Below, piece after piece: positions 1 to 11,156 of a DNA stretch of 64,000 nt. This DNA is from Manihot esculenta (lineage: Eukaryota; Streptophyta; Magnoliopsida; Malpighiales; Euphorbiaceae), in contig NC_035175.2 of NCBI RefSeq assembly GCF_001659605.2, positions 32,645,705 through 32,709,704 on the forward strand. Direction: 5' to 3'. The notes under the pieces are model-generated. The model did not search any database. It saw only the letters and a list, made by a program, of their open reading frames with translations, and was not told the origin of the DNA. The stretch's first letter is position 1; each line of letters opens with the position of its first letter. The position numbers were made by a program, and so were the translations under genes.

Positions 1-2996
1 CTCTTCAGTCTCGTAGGTTGCTTAGGAAGGGATGTCAGGGGTATTTGGCTCATGTGAGAGAGCTTAGCAGTCAGGTTAGAGAGCCCGCCTCGGTGCCAGT
101 GGTTAGAGAGTTTCTAGACGTCTTCCCAGACGAGCTGCCAGGTTTACCACCTGCTAGGGAGATAGAGTTCGAGATAGAATTGATGCCTGGAACCTGACCG
201 ATCTCTATCCCTCCCTACAGGATGGCTCCAGCTGAGTTGAAGGAATTGAAAGAACAGTTGCAAGAGCTGGTAGAAAAGGTCTTCATCCGACCGAGCACCT
301 CACCTTGGGGTGCACCAGTTTTGTTTGTGAGAAAGAAGGATGGATCCCTTAGGCTTTGTATCGACTACAAGTAGTTGAACAAAGTCACTACCAAAAATAA
401 GTACCCGTTGCCTAGGATCGACGATCTATTTGACCAGCTAGCCGGAGCAGGTTGTTTCTCCAAAATAGATCTGAGATCGGGGTACCATCAGCTAAGGATA
501 AGGGAGGAGGATGTGCCAAAGACAGCTTTCAGGACCAGATATGGGCATTTTGAGTTCCTTGTAATGCCGTTCGGGTTAACCAACGCCCCTGCAGCATTCA
601 TGGATCTCATGAACAGAGTGTTTAGCCAGTACCTGGATCACTTCGTTATTGTCTTCATAGATGATATCTTAGTGTATTCCAGGAATGCAGAGGAGCATGC
701 CCATCATCTGCGGTTGGTTTTGCAGACCTTGAGGGAACATGGCTTGTATGCCAAGTTCTCTAAGTGTGAGTTCTGGCTGAGGAGTATTTCGTTCTTGGGG
801 CATGTAGTGTCAGAAAATGGGATAGAGGTGGACCCTAAGAAGGTAGAAGCTGTGGCTAACTGGCCTAGACCCACTTCAGTGACAGAAATCAGGAGTTTCT
901 TGGGTTTAGTAGGTTACTACAGGAGGTTCGTTCAGGACTTCTCAAAAATTGCAGCTCCTCTAACCAGACTAACCAGGAAGAATCAAAGATTTGTGTGGAC
1001 CGACCAGTGCGAAGAGAGTTTTGAAGAGCTTAAGAAGAGGTTGACTTCAGCACCAGTGTTAGCTCTGTCATCTAGCGATGAGGATTTTACAGTCTTTTGT
1101 GATGCATCCCGTGTGGGTCTGGGTTGTGTACTAATGCAGAATGAGAGGGTGATTGCTTATGCTTCTAGACAGCTGAAGAAGCACGAGTTAAATTACCCCA
1201 CGCATGACCTAGAGATGGCAGCAGTAATCTTTGCACTCAAGATGTGGAGGCACTACCTCTACGGGGTTAAATGTGAGATCTTCACGGATCATAAGAGCCT
1301 ACAGTACATCCTGAGTCAAAGAGATTTGAATTTGAGACAGAGGAGATGGGTAGAGCTGCTGAGTGACTATGATTGCAAGATTCAGTACCATCCGGGTAAG
1401 GCGAATGTTATAGCAGACGCCTTAAGCTGGAAATCACTCGGCAGTTTATCCCACATATCAGCAGAGAGGAGGCTAGTGGTGAAGGAGTTTTACAAGCTCG
1501 TTGAGAAAGGTCTACAGTTGGAGTTGTCTGGTATAGGTGCTTTGGTAGCCCAGATGAGAGTGACACCCGTGTTTCTGGAGCAGGTGGCTCAGAGACAGCA
1601 TGAGGACCCAGAGTTAGTGAAGATTACCAGGACTGTTCAGTCAGGCAAAGATAGTGAGTTCAGATTCGATAGCAAAGGGATCCTCCGCTATGGGAGCAGA
1701 CTATGTGTACCAGATGACATAGGGCTAAAAGGAGACATTATGAGAGAGGCTCATAATGCAAGATACAGCATTCACCCCGGAACCACCAAGATGTATCAAG
1801 ATCTGAAGAAGGTTTATTGGTGGCCAGCTATGAAGAAAGAAGTGGCACAGTTTGTGTCAGCCTGCGAAGTGTGTCAGAGGGTGAAGCTGGAACATCAGAA
1901 GCCGGCTGGAATGCTTAACCCGCTACCTATTCCAGAGTGGAAATGGGAGAATATAGCTATGGACTTCGTAGTGGGGTTACCGGCGACGTCCAACAGATTG
2001 GACTCCATATGGGTGATTGTGGACAGACTCACCAAATCTGCTCACTTCATCCCAGTCAGGAGTGGCTATTCTGTGGACAAGTTGGCGCAGGTGTATGTTG
2101 ATGAGATCGTCAGGCTGCATGGGGTTCCTATTTCAATAGTGTCCGATAGAGGGCCCCAGTTCACCTCCAGATTTTGGCGGAGTCTGCAGAACGCCATGGG
2201 TACCAGGTTGGATTTTAGCACTGCTTTCCATCCACAGACGGACGGACAATCAGAAAGGACCATCCAAACCATAGAAGATATGCTTAAAATGTGTGTGCTG
2301 GACTTTGGCGGTTCTTGGAGGCAGCATCTACCCTTGGTGGAGTTTGCCTACAATAACAGCCATCATGCTAGCATCGGGATGGCTCCATATGAAGCTTTGT
2401 ATGGGAGGAAGTGCAGATCACCTGTTTGCTGGGAAGAAGTTGGAGAAAAGGCCTTGGCAGGGCCTGAGCTAGTAGAGATTACCAGCAGGGTAGTACCCAT
2501 AATCAGAGAAAGAATCAAGACTGCTGCAAGCAGACAGAAGAGTTATGCAGACATCCGCAGAAGGCAGGTAGAGTTTCAGGAGGGGGATCTGGTATTGCTC
2601 AAGGTGTCTCCAATGAAAGGAGTGGTTCGCTTTGGAAAGAAAGGTAAACTGGCTCCACGATACATTGAACCCCTTGAAGTCTTGCAAAAGATTGGGAATG
2701 TGTCGTACAAGCTGGATTTACCTGCTTCAATGGAAAGAATCCATCCGGTTTTCCATGTTTCCATGTTGAGAAAGTTCGTGTCAGATCCGGGCAAGGTTCT
2801 TAGTGAGCCTGATGTGGAGATCCAAGAGGATCTCACCTATGTTGAACAGCCAGTACGGATCATAGACACCCAGATTAGGAAGCTAAGAAACAAGGAAATC
2901 CCGATGGTTAAAGTCCTATGGAACCACCACAATTTGGAAGAATGCACTTGGGAGACACGGGAGTCCATGCTCCAGCAATACCCTTATCTTTTCTAA
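1..2996 (+). pseudogene. Element A: chromovirus pol, 3' part, broken
   Basis: Polyprotein of a Ty3/gypsy Tekay-type chromovirus, cut at the left by the window edge. Reading frame 3 carries the protease-RT linker, then RT with the catalytic FIDDILVYS near 652-680, RNase H ([10 protein letters not shown] about 1095-1125, FTDHKSLQY about 1280-1306), integrase zinc region (H..H..CEVC about 1750-1880), integrase core (MDFVVG about 1960, VSDRGPQF about 2140-2163, QSERT about 2250) and a C-terminal chromodomain ending in QQYPYLF. Two in-frame stops break it: TGA at 195-197 (CGA to TGA type) and TAG at 372-374 (CAG to TAG type). From 375 it is open to 2996. The GPF motif before the chromodomain reads IEPLEV instead of IGPFEV. 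Domain order and chromodomain fix the clade; function is lost by the stops. Confidence 0.95.
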
Positions 2997-3068
2997 GGTT
3001 AGTTCCTTATATGTTTCATGTGTTTTATGTGTATGTTATGTTATATGCCATGCTATGTGCTAGTTGAG

Positions 3069-3090
3069 GAACATTCGGGGACGAATGTTC
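3069..3090 (+). other. Perfect hairpin before the PPT of element A
   Basis: Inverted repeat with 9-bp arms GAACATTCG / CGAATGTTC and loop GGGA, 2-3 bases before the polypurine tract. The same stem lies at 13852-13873 (D), 33705-33726 (E, last base changed), 39180-39201, 42939-42960 and 46698-46719 (array). Related sequence before the 3' LTR is known from plant Tekay/Del elements; a role in plus-strand priming or 3' RNA structure is inference. Confidence 0.7.
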
Positions 3091-3092
3091 TT

Positions 3093-3104
3093 AAGGGGGG
3101 AGAA
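3093..3104 (+). other. Polypurine tract of element A
   Basis: AAGGGGGGAGAA directly precedes the TG that opens the 3' LTR. This is the expected plus-strand primer site. Confidence 0.85.
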
Positions 3105-4577
3105 TGTAATACGCGGCTAGACTCCGGTATCAGAATTCCTACCGTCCGGTGGAATCTCGGATGTCGGAAGCCTCTAGTAGGGTAGAAACATGTTTTCATA
3201 AAATGTTTTAATGTTTTTCATGGTTTTAAATGAAAAGGAAATGAGTTTTTGAATGAAAACAACCTTGGAGGAAAACCCAGGTTCGGCAGCCGAACCTCAA
3301 GTTCGGCCGCCGAACATGCAGGCATTTCGGGTGTGCCTTAGGCCCCCTAAGGCATAAGTGAGGGAAGTCCAGGTTCGGCCGCCGAACCTCAAGTTCGGCC
3401 GCCGAACATGGAATGCATGCGGAGGTACGTTCGTCCCCCGAACGTGGCATGGCCAGCCACTATAAAAGGGTCCCTTAGCCGAAAACGGGCGAGCTTTTCT
3501 CCCTATTGTCGGCCAAGGTGAGTTCTCCGCCGTCCCTCACCAATCTTGAGTCTTTTCCTTCAGATCTTTCAAGATTTTCACAAGTTTTCATCTTGTTTTG
3601 AAGATTTTTAAGTTTTGAGCAAGTTTTGAACTTGGAGACCCAAGGAAGTGGAAAATCTCCCATCTCCAAGATTAGGTCGTCTCTCTCTCGATCTTCAAGA
3701 GGTAAGAGCCGATCTTAAGCTCATTGCATGTTTTAAGTAAGTTTTATGTAAGATCTATGAGGTAGAATGCATGTTTAGCTTATGGTTAAGTTTATGAGCT
3801 TATGTTGTGTTTTTGAGCAATGTGTTGTTGTTGTGTGTTGTAGTTAGGGTTTAAGATAGTTTGAAGCCCCTAGGAGCCAATGTATGTTTATTTGCATGAT
3901 TTGAATGAGTTATATGCATGTTGGAATGAGAAGGAGAGGTTTTTGTGCAAAGGGAACCAAGTTTCTGCCCTTTGGCAGAAACCAGGTTCGGCAGCCAAAG
4001 GACTTTCGGCCGCCGAACCTGCCTGGGAGGCAGGCCTTTCGGCTGCCGAAGTTGCCCCCGAAAAGAGACTTTCGTCTCTGTTTGGGACTTTCGGCCGCCG
4101 AAGGTGCCGCCGAACCTGCCTGGGTTTTGGCTCTGGAGGGACTTTCGGCCGCCGAAGGTGCCGCCGAACCTGCCCTGTTCAGCCTTCCTTTGCATGTTTT
4201 GCATGATTGTTTTAAGGTGTTTTAGGGGGTTTTTGGGGGATGTTTTTAGAGTTATGTTCTAGTTGTTTGGTCCCTCATTTGAGTCCACCTGTGTAGGTTC
4301 GGACCCGTGGAACCGAGGACCTCAGCAGTGAGTCAGCTGCTTCAGTCAGTGTCAGAGCTAGCCAGAGGTGAGTAGAATAACTCTTTATGTTTCAAGTAAA
4401 TAAATCAGTTTTGAGCATGTTCATGCATTACGGATGCCATGTGATATTTTAGGTTGTTTGCATTAGAAATCACGAATATGTTGCATTGCATAATATGTTG
4501 TTGATGTGGATGAATGTTGAATGATCCATTAGCCCTCATATGTTATGACGTGGTGATATGATATGGAAGTCCAGGTG
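3105..4577 (+). repeat. Truncated 3' LTR of element A
   Basis: Starts TGTAATACGCGGCTAG and matches the LTRs of E through about two thirds of their length. It is cut at the first unit of the internal minisatellite (compare 27602-27616). Downstream sequence is internal pol of element B in the opposite orientation, so the junction is a rearrangement and not an LTR end. It contains several TTCGGCCGCCGAA palindromes (3302-3314, 3374-3386, 3393-3405), a TATA box and donor/acceptor-like splice motifs. Confidence 0.9.
3461..3468 (+). promoter_or_regulatory. LTR TATA box (A)
   Basis: TATAAAAG preceded by GGCCAGCCAC about 357 bp into the LTR. The same block occurs in the LTRs of E, the array and (looser) H, so U3 is short and R-U5 is long. 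Transcription is expected to start about 30 bp downstream. Confidence 0.75.
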
Positions 4578-7500
4578 AGTCCAATCTATTGGACGTTGCC
4601 GGTAACCCCACCATGAAGTCCATAGCTATATTCTCCCATTTCCACTCTGGAATAGGTAGTGGGTTAAGCATTCCAGCCGGCTTCTGATATTCCAGCTTCA
4701 CCCTCTGACACACTTCGCAGGCTGACACAAACTGTGCCACTTCTTTCTTCATAGCTGGCCACCAATACACTTTCTTCAGATCTTGATACATCTTGGTGGC
4801 TCCGGGGTGAACGCTGTATCTGGCATTATGAGCCTCTCTCATAATGTCTCCCTTCAGCCCTACGTCATCTGTTTCCATAGCGGAGGATCCCCTTGCTGTC
4901 GAATCTGAACTCATTATCCTTGCCTGACTGAACAGTCCTGGCAATCTTCACTAACTCTGGGTCTTCATGCTGTTTCTGAGCCACCTGCTCCAGAAACACG
5001 GGTGCCACTCTCATCTGGGCTACTAAAGCACCTGTACCAAACAACTCCAACTGTAGATCTTCATTCATGAGCTCGAAGAACTGCCTCACCACTGGTCTTC
5101 TTTCTGCTGCAATATGGGACAAACTGCCAAGTGATTTCCGGCTTAAGGCGTCTGCCACAACATTCGCCTTACCCGGATGGTACTGAATCTTGCAATCATA
5201 GTCACTAAGCAGTTCTACCCATCTCCTCTGCCTCAGATTCAGATCCCTCTGACTCAAGATATACTGCAGGCTCTTATGATCGGTGAAGATCTCACATTTA
5301 ACCCCATAAAGGTAATGCCTCCACATCTTGAGTGCAAAGATCACCGCTGCCATCTCAAGGTCATGTGTAGGGTAATTCAACTCGTGCTTCTTCAGCTGCC
5401 TAGAAGCATAAGCAATCACCCTTTCATTCTGCATTAGTACACAACCCAGTCCCACACGGGACGCATCACAATAGACTGAGAAGTCTTCATTACTAGATGG
5501 CAGAGCTAACACTGGTGCTGAAGTCAACCTCTTCTTAAGCTCCTCAAAGCTCTCTTCGCACTGGTCGGTCCACACGAACCTTTGGTTCTTCTTAGTCAGT
5601 CTGGTCATGGGAGCTGTAATTTTTGAGAAGTCCTGAACGAACCTCCTGTAGTAACCTGCTAAACCCAAGAAGCTCTTGATCTCTGTCACAGTAGTGGGTC
5701 TAAGCCAGTTTGCTACAGCTTCCACTTTCTTGGGGTCTACCTCGATTCCATTTTCTGACACCACATGCCCCAAGAAGGAGATGCTCCTCAGCCAGAACTC
5801 ACATTTGGAGAACTTGGCATACAAGCCATGTTCCCTCAAGGTCTGCAGAACTAACCTCAGATGATGGGCATGCCCTTCTGCATTCCTGGAATACACTAAG
5901 ATATCATCTATGAAGATAATAACGAAGTGATCCAGGTACTGGCTAAACACTCTGTTCATGAGATCCATGAATACTGCAGGGGCATTGGTTAACCCGAACG
6001 GCATCACAAGGAACTCATAATGCCCATATCTGGTCCTGAATGCTGTCTTCGGTACATCCTCTTCTCTTATCCTCAGCTGATGGTACCCCGATCTCAGATC
6101 TATTTTGGAGAAACAACCTACTCCTGCTAGCTGGTCGAATAGATCATCGATCCTTGGCAACGAGTACTTATTCTTGGTAGTGACCTTGTTCAACTGCCTG
6201 TAGTCGATACAAAGTCTGAGAGATCCATCCTTCTTTCTCACAAACAGTACTGGAGCACCCCAAGGTGAGGTACTCGATCGGATGAAGCCTCTATCTACCA
6301 ACTCTTGCAATTGCTCCTTAAGCTCCTTCAATTCTGCTGGTGCCATCCTGTAGGGAGGAATAGAGATCGGTCTAGTTCCAGGCATCAATTCAATTTCAAA
6401 CTCTATCTCCCTAGCAGGTAGTAAACCTGGCAGCTCATCTGGGAAAACATCTAAGAACTCTCTGACCACTGGCACTGAGGCGGGCTCTCTGACATGACTA
6501 TCCAGCTCTCTCACATGAGCTAGAAAACCCTGACAACCCCTCCTGAGCAACCTTCGAGCCTGAAGGGCTGATATCAAACCTCTAGGTGTACTCCCCCTGT
6601 CTCCTCTGAAGACAACCTCTGACCCATCCTGACATCTGAACCTGACTACCTTGTCTCTGCAATCCAAGGTAGCACCATGGGTAGATAGCCAATCCATCCC
6701 TAGAATGACGTCAAAATCTATCAAATCTAGAACCACAAGGTCGGCGGACAGGCATCTTCCCTCCACAAAAACTGGACTATACTGGCAGACTGACTCTGCC
6801 ACTGACGGGTCACACTTGGGTCCACTGACCCATAGGGGACACTCTAACCCAGAGAACATCAATCCCAACCTCTCGACGACCCTCGGAGCAATGAAAGAAT
6901 GAGATACACCAGGGTCCATTAATGCATACACATCAGAACAACCAATGATGAGATTACCTGACACCACGGTGTTGGATGTGTTTGCCTCCTGCTGAGTCAT
7001 GGTGAAGATCCGTGCTGGAGCTGACGGGCCCTCACCCCTGAAACCCGCTGAAGAAGAGGCTGCCCCTCTTCCTCTGCCTTTGCCACTAGCCTGAGTCGCG
7101 GCTGGAGCCACTGGCTGAGCCACACTACCAGAAGCTGTCTGCTGAGACTGTGCCATAGAAGCTACTCTAGGACACTCCCGTGCCATGTGTCCCTCCTGCC
7201 CACATATGAAGCAGGCTGTCGTCCCAACCAGACATACTCCCTTGTGCGGCTTCCCACACTTCATACATGCTGTAATTCCTGCACCCGAGCTCGAGCCACT
7301 TCCTAATCCCAGACCTGACTTGATCTTGCTCCAAAACTTGTTCTTCTTGGACTTTCGGGAGCCTCTGTCCCACTTCTTACTGCCTGAACTCAGAGAAGAA
7401 GGGTCTAACGTTCCCCCACCTGGGGTCTTGAAACCAGAAGGCTGTGCCACTGACTGCTTAACTTTCCCCTCGATGATTGCACTAGCCTCCATTCTCCGAG

Positions 7501-8554
7501 CCATATCCACAATGGCATGGAAACTCTCCCTTTCTGCTGACTGAATCAAGAAGGAATACCTGGAATGGAGCTTCATGATATACCTCCTTGACTTCTTCTA
7601 ATCTGTGTCCAGATTCTGCCCAGCAAACAGCAACAGCTCCAAGAATCTGTCTGTATACTCATCCACACTCATCTCATCCGTCTGCCTCAGCTGCTCGAAC
7701 TCAATCATCTTCAATTCTCTTGAACTGTCAGGGAAAGCCCATCCTGCAAACTCATTTGCAAACTCCTCCCATGAAAGGCTGTCCAACCTTGGGTTCACAT
7801 AGTTCTTAAACCACTCACGGGCTTTCTTGCATTTTAGTGTGAACCCAGCCATCTGAATGGCTCTACTGTCATCAGCTCCTATCTCATCTGTAATTGTCTT
7901 GACCCTTTCAAGGTACACAAACGGGTCATCACCGGTTTCAAACTGGGGAGCACCCAGCTTCATGTAATCGGTCATCTTGACCTTGCTCCCTCCAGATGAG
8001 CTAGGTTTGGGCATTTGGGTTTCTGGGACAGCAGGTGCTGCTGGTGGTGGAGGAGGTGCAGCATCCCCTGGGGTAGGGTTTGCTGTACCTGGATGGTAGG
8101 GTGGGGGTGGGTACATAGGGTACTGTGGGTAGAAAGGTGGGTATGGCATCTAAGAGTGATAAGGGTTAAAACTGGGGTAATCCGATGTACCTCCCATCGA
8201 ATACCCGGGATTATGTGAAAAGGGTGGGTAGTAAGGTGGCTGAACAAATCCCGAGGCCTGAGTGCCTCCTTGGGACTCTCCCATTCCCTCTTCCGACATA
8301 CTTACTCCGAGACTGCCATCCCTCCTCTGATCCACGTCCATCTGATCCCCCACATCCTCTGACATATCCCCTTGCACTGTTCCCCTCACTGATCTGCTTC
8401 TACCCAGATCCAAAGACCTTCTAGGGTCTCTTACTGTTCTTTCCCTGCTAGACCTACTTGACATTGCCCTAGGCAATGCAGGAGGACGGGCATCAGTGCC
8501 TTCATCCTGGGGTGGTACTCCAGTCAATCGCGCAGATCGACGAGTTCCTCTCAT
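4578..8554 (-). pseudogene. Element B: chromovirus gag-pol, broken and 3'-truncated
   Basis: Minus-strand gag-pol. Gag starts at ATG 8554 (MRGTRRSARLTG) and has a proline-rich stretch and a gag core. The CCHC knuckles are [12 protein letters not shown] and [14 protein letters not shown] (about 7170-7275). Protease (DPGVSHSF, about 6910-6930), RT (FIDDILVYS about 5898-5923), RNase H and the start of integrase follow. Stops of CAG-to-TAG type lie at 8150-8152 and 7598-7600. A 14-bp deletion near 4880 shifts the frame just before the integrase zinc region. The copy ends at 4578 inside integrase, so the catalytic core, chromodomain, PPT and 3' LTR are lost. Confidence 0.93.
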
Positions 8555-8603
8555 CCTGTTTTCTGAAAAACAGCACACATCACATAAAACATTAGCATCA
8601 AAT

Positions 8604-8626
8604 GGTTCATGCGCAACACATGAACC
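8604..8626 (-). other. Leader hairpin of element B
   Basis: GGTTCATGCG / CACATGAACC, loop CAA, with one mismatch. It lies about 50 nt upstream of the gag ATG. Equivalent perfect 10-bp stems with other loops are at 18979-19002 and 28579-28602. The rest of the leader (8555-8800) shows nothing else. Confidence 0.6.
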
Positions 8627-8800
8627 CGCATCACATACATAACATATCATTAATGCACATGCATAAAATCATGGCATTTCACATCATCAATCAAGACAGG
8701 ACTCTACATCCTATCCTAGTGGACATGATTTTCCTACTGTGCTTGACCTTCTAGAACATCTATGAGCCCGACACTCTAGGTCCGACCATATGAACCTAGG

Positions 8801-8812
8801 GCTCTGATACCA
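8801..8812 (-). other. Primer-binding site of element B
   Basis: Minus strand reads TGGTATCAGAGC, complementary to the 3' end of plant initiator tRNA-Met, 3 bases inside the 5' LTR end at 8816. Confidence 0.9.
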
Positions 8813-8815
8813 ATC

Positions 8816-9288
8816 TGTAACGACCCGAAAATCGGTCCGCTATCGGCGCTAGGATCCAGATCGGCTTAAGGCCGCCGGGACCCGTAGCAAGCCAAACATT
8901 CATCCTGTGAACCTGTTTAATCCCATACATGATCAACAACATACATAAAAATTTGAACTTTTCTTTTCAATCAATCACCAAACTCAACCTGTGCATGCAC
9001 TAATCATAAACATATTCATAAACATTAACCCCTCCTTGGAGTCTCAACAATGCTCCAATGGGGTGACATAACATACATTGAGTTTGGTTCAACATAGACA
9101 TTTATTAAAATCATTACATTTAAAAGATCATGTAAAACAAAGGGGATTAACATACAACTAGGGTCAAGCACATCTCTAATCCTCAATAACATCATTACAT
9201 TACTGTACCAAACATTCCATATCAACATTTTTTCATGTCCACACTAGCTATTACATGACCATAACTTCATTACTCTTGTTGACCTCCT
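8816..9288 (-). repeat. Element B 5' LTR, PBS-proximal part
   Basis: Plus strand starts TGTAACGACCCGAAAATCGG (LTR 3' end seen in reverse). It is interrupted at 9288 by element D and resumes at 21487. Together the two parts make an LTR of about 2.2 kb. Confidence 0.9.
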
Positions 9289-9940
9289 TGTAACGACTCG
9301 AAAATCAGACCGCTACCGGCGCTAGGATCCGGGTCGACTTAAGGCCGCCAGGACCCGTAGCAAGCCTAACATACATCCTGTGAACCTGATTAATCCCATA
9401 CATGATCAACAACATACATAAAAATTAAAACTTTCCTTTCATACATTTTCTCATACACCAAACTCAACCTGTGCATGCACTGAACATAGCCATAATCATA
9501 AACTTAACCCCTCTGAGGGATCTCATCAATGCCCCCAATGGGTGGCATAGCATGTGTTGAGTTGGTTTACATAAGCAGTATAAAACATCTAAGATCATGT
9601 ATAAAAAGGGATTACAATATACTATGGTCAAGCACACTTCTAACATCCTCAAACATCAATACATTACATATCTATACTGTACTTTTACATTACATCTTTC
9701 TACGATTTGTCATGTCCACATTCTAGCTATTACATGCATAAGACTTCATTACTCTTGCTGACCTCCTGGTCTACCCTATACCTGCAAGCCTGAGGGTTAA
9801 GGGAGAGGGGTGAGCTACGAGAGCCCAGTGAGCAGAATAATAAAACATTTGAAACATATGATAACATGAAATGCATCACATCACAGCTAATCACATCAAG
9901 GATGAATTTGTCACCAATAGTCCTCTACATGGTCCAACTG

Positions 9941-10096
9941 TGCCAGGGGCGTAGAATGGGCCTCACTGGTCTTTCTCTTATATAATCATAACATAGCATG
10001 ACATAACCTCCCTTAATGCCAGGGGCGTAGACTGGGCCTCACTGGTCTTTCTCTTACATAGTGCCAGGGGCGTAGAATGGGCCTCACTGGTCTTCT
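9941..10096 (-). repeat. Minisatellite in D 3' LTR
   Basis: Three spaced copies of TGCCAGGGGCGTAGA followed by TGGGCCTCACTGGTCTT. It stands at the same LTR position as differently composed repeats in the other subtypes. Confidence 0.8.
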
Positions 10097-11156
10097 ATAC
10101 CGTATCATCATCATATCATAACATACGAGGACTAAAGGATCATTCAACATTCATCCACATCATCAACATATTATGCAATGCAACATATTCGTGATTTCTA
10201 ATGCAAACAACCTAAAATATCTCATGGCATTCATGATGCGTGAATCATGCTAAAATGGGTTTATTTATTTAAAAGCATAAGAGTTATTCCACTCACCTCT
10301 AGCTGAAGCTTTACAGACTCAGAAGCAGCTGAACTCACTGCTGGGGTCCTCGGTTCCTCGGGTCCGAACCTACACAGGTGGACTCAAATGAGGGACCAAC
10401 CAAACATGAACATAACTCTAAACTACTCCCCAAAAACCCCCTAGAACATCATGAAACAATCATGCAAAACATGTAAAAGAAGGCTGGACAGGGCACTTTC
10501 GGCGGCAGGTTCGGCGGCCGAAAGTCTCTCCAGAGCCGAAAGTCAGGCAGGTTCGGCGGCCGAAACTCCCAGACAGAGGCGAAACTCATGCATGTTCAGC
10601 GGCACTTTCGGCGGCCGAAACTCCCAGATAGAGACGAAAGTCTCCTTTCGGAGGCAAGCTTCGGCAGCCGAAGGCTGCCTCCACAAGAGGGTTCGGCGGC
10701 CGAAAGTCCTTTTGGCTGCCGAACCTGGTTTCTCCCGAAGGGCAGAAACTTGGTTCAAACATGCACAAATGCCTCAAGCTCATGCCATCAAGCATTTTGC
10801 TCAACCGAAACATGCATACAAGCTCCTAGGGGTCTCAAACTACCTTAAACCCCAACTACAACACATCAAGCAACACAAAACCAACATACATTGCTCAAAA
10901 CATAACATAAACTCAAAAACCTAACTATAAGCTAAACATGCATTCTACCCCAAAGATCTTCATAAAACTTACTTAAAACATAATGTAAGCTAGAGATCGA
11001 CTCTTACCTCTTGAAGATCGAGAGTAGAGGCGATCTAACTTGGAGTTGGGAGAGATTTAGCTCCTTGGGCCTCCAAGTCCAAAACTTGCTCAAAACTTGA
11101 AAATCTTCAAAGGAAAGCAAAAACTTGTGAAAATCTTGAAAGATCTGAAGGAAAAG

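Noticed and set aside
1..2996. Integrated pararetrovirus or retrovirus with envelope
   Set aside because: No movement, coat or envelope gene; integrase and chromodomain plus LTR/PBS/PPT structure identify Ty3/gypsy chromoviruses.
3851..4262. Open frames with RRPK/FRPPN/SAAE repeats in LTRs (also about 10451-10924, 20354-20827, 26743-27262, 34431-34950, 47381-47841, 62431-62858)
   Set aside because: They are readings of the TTCGGCCGCCGAA palindromes in several frames and both strands of LTR DNA. Only in the G gag-like frame is the repeat inside a longer gene.
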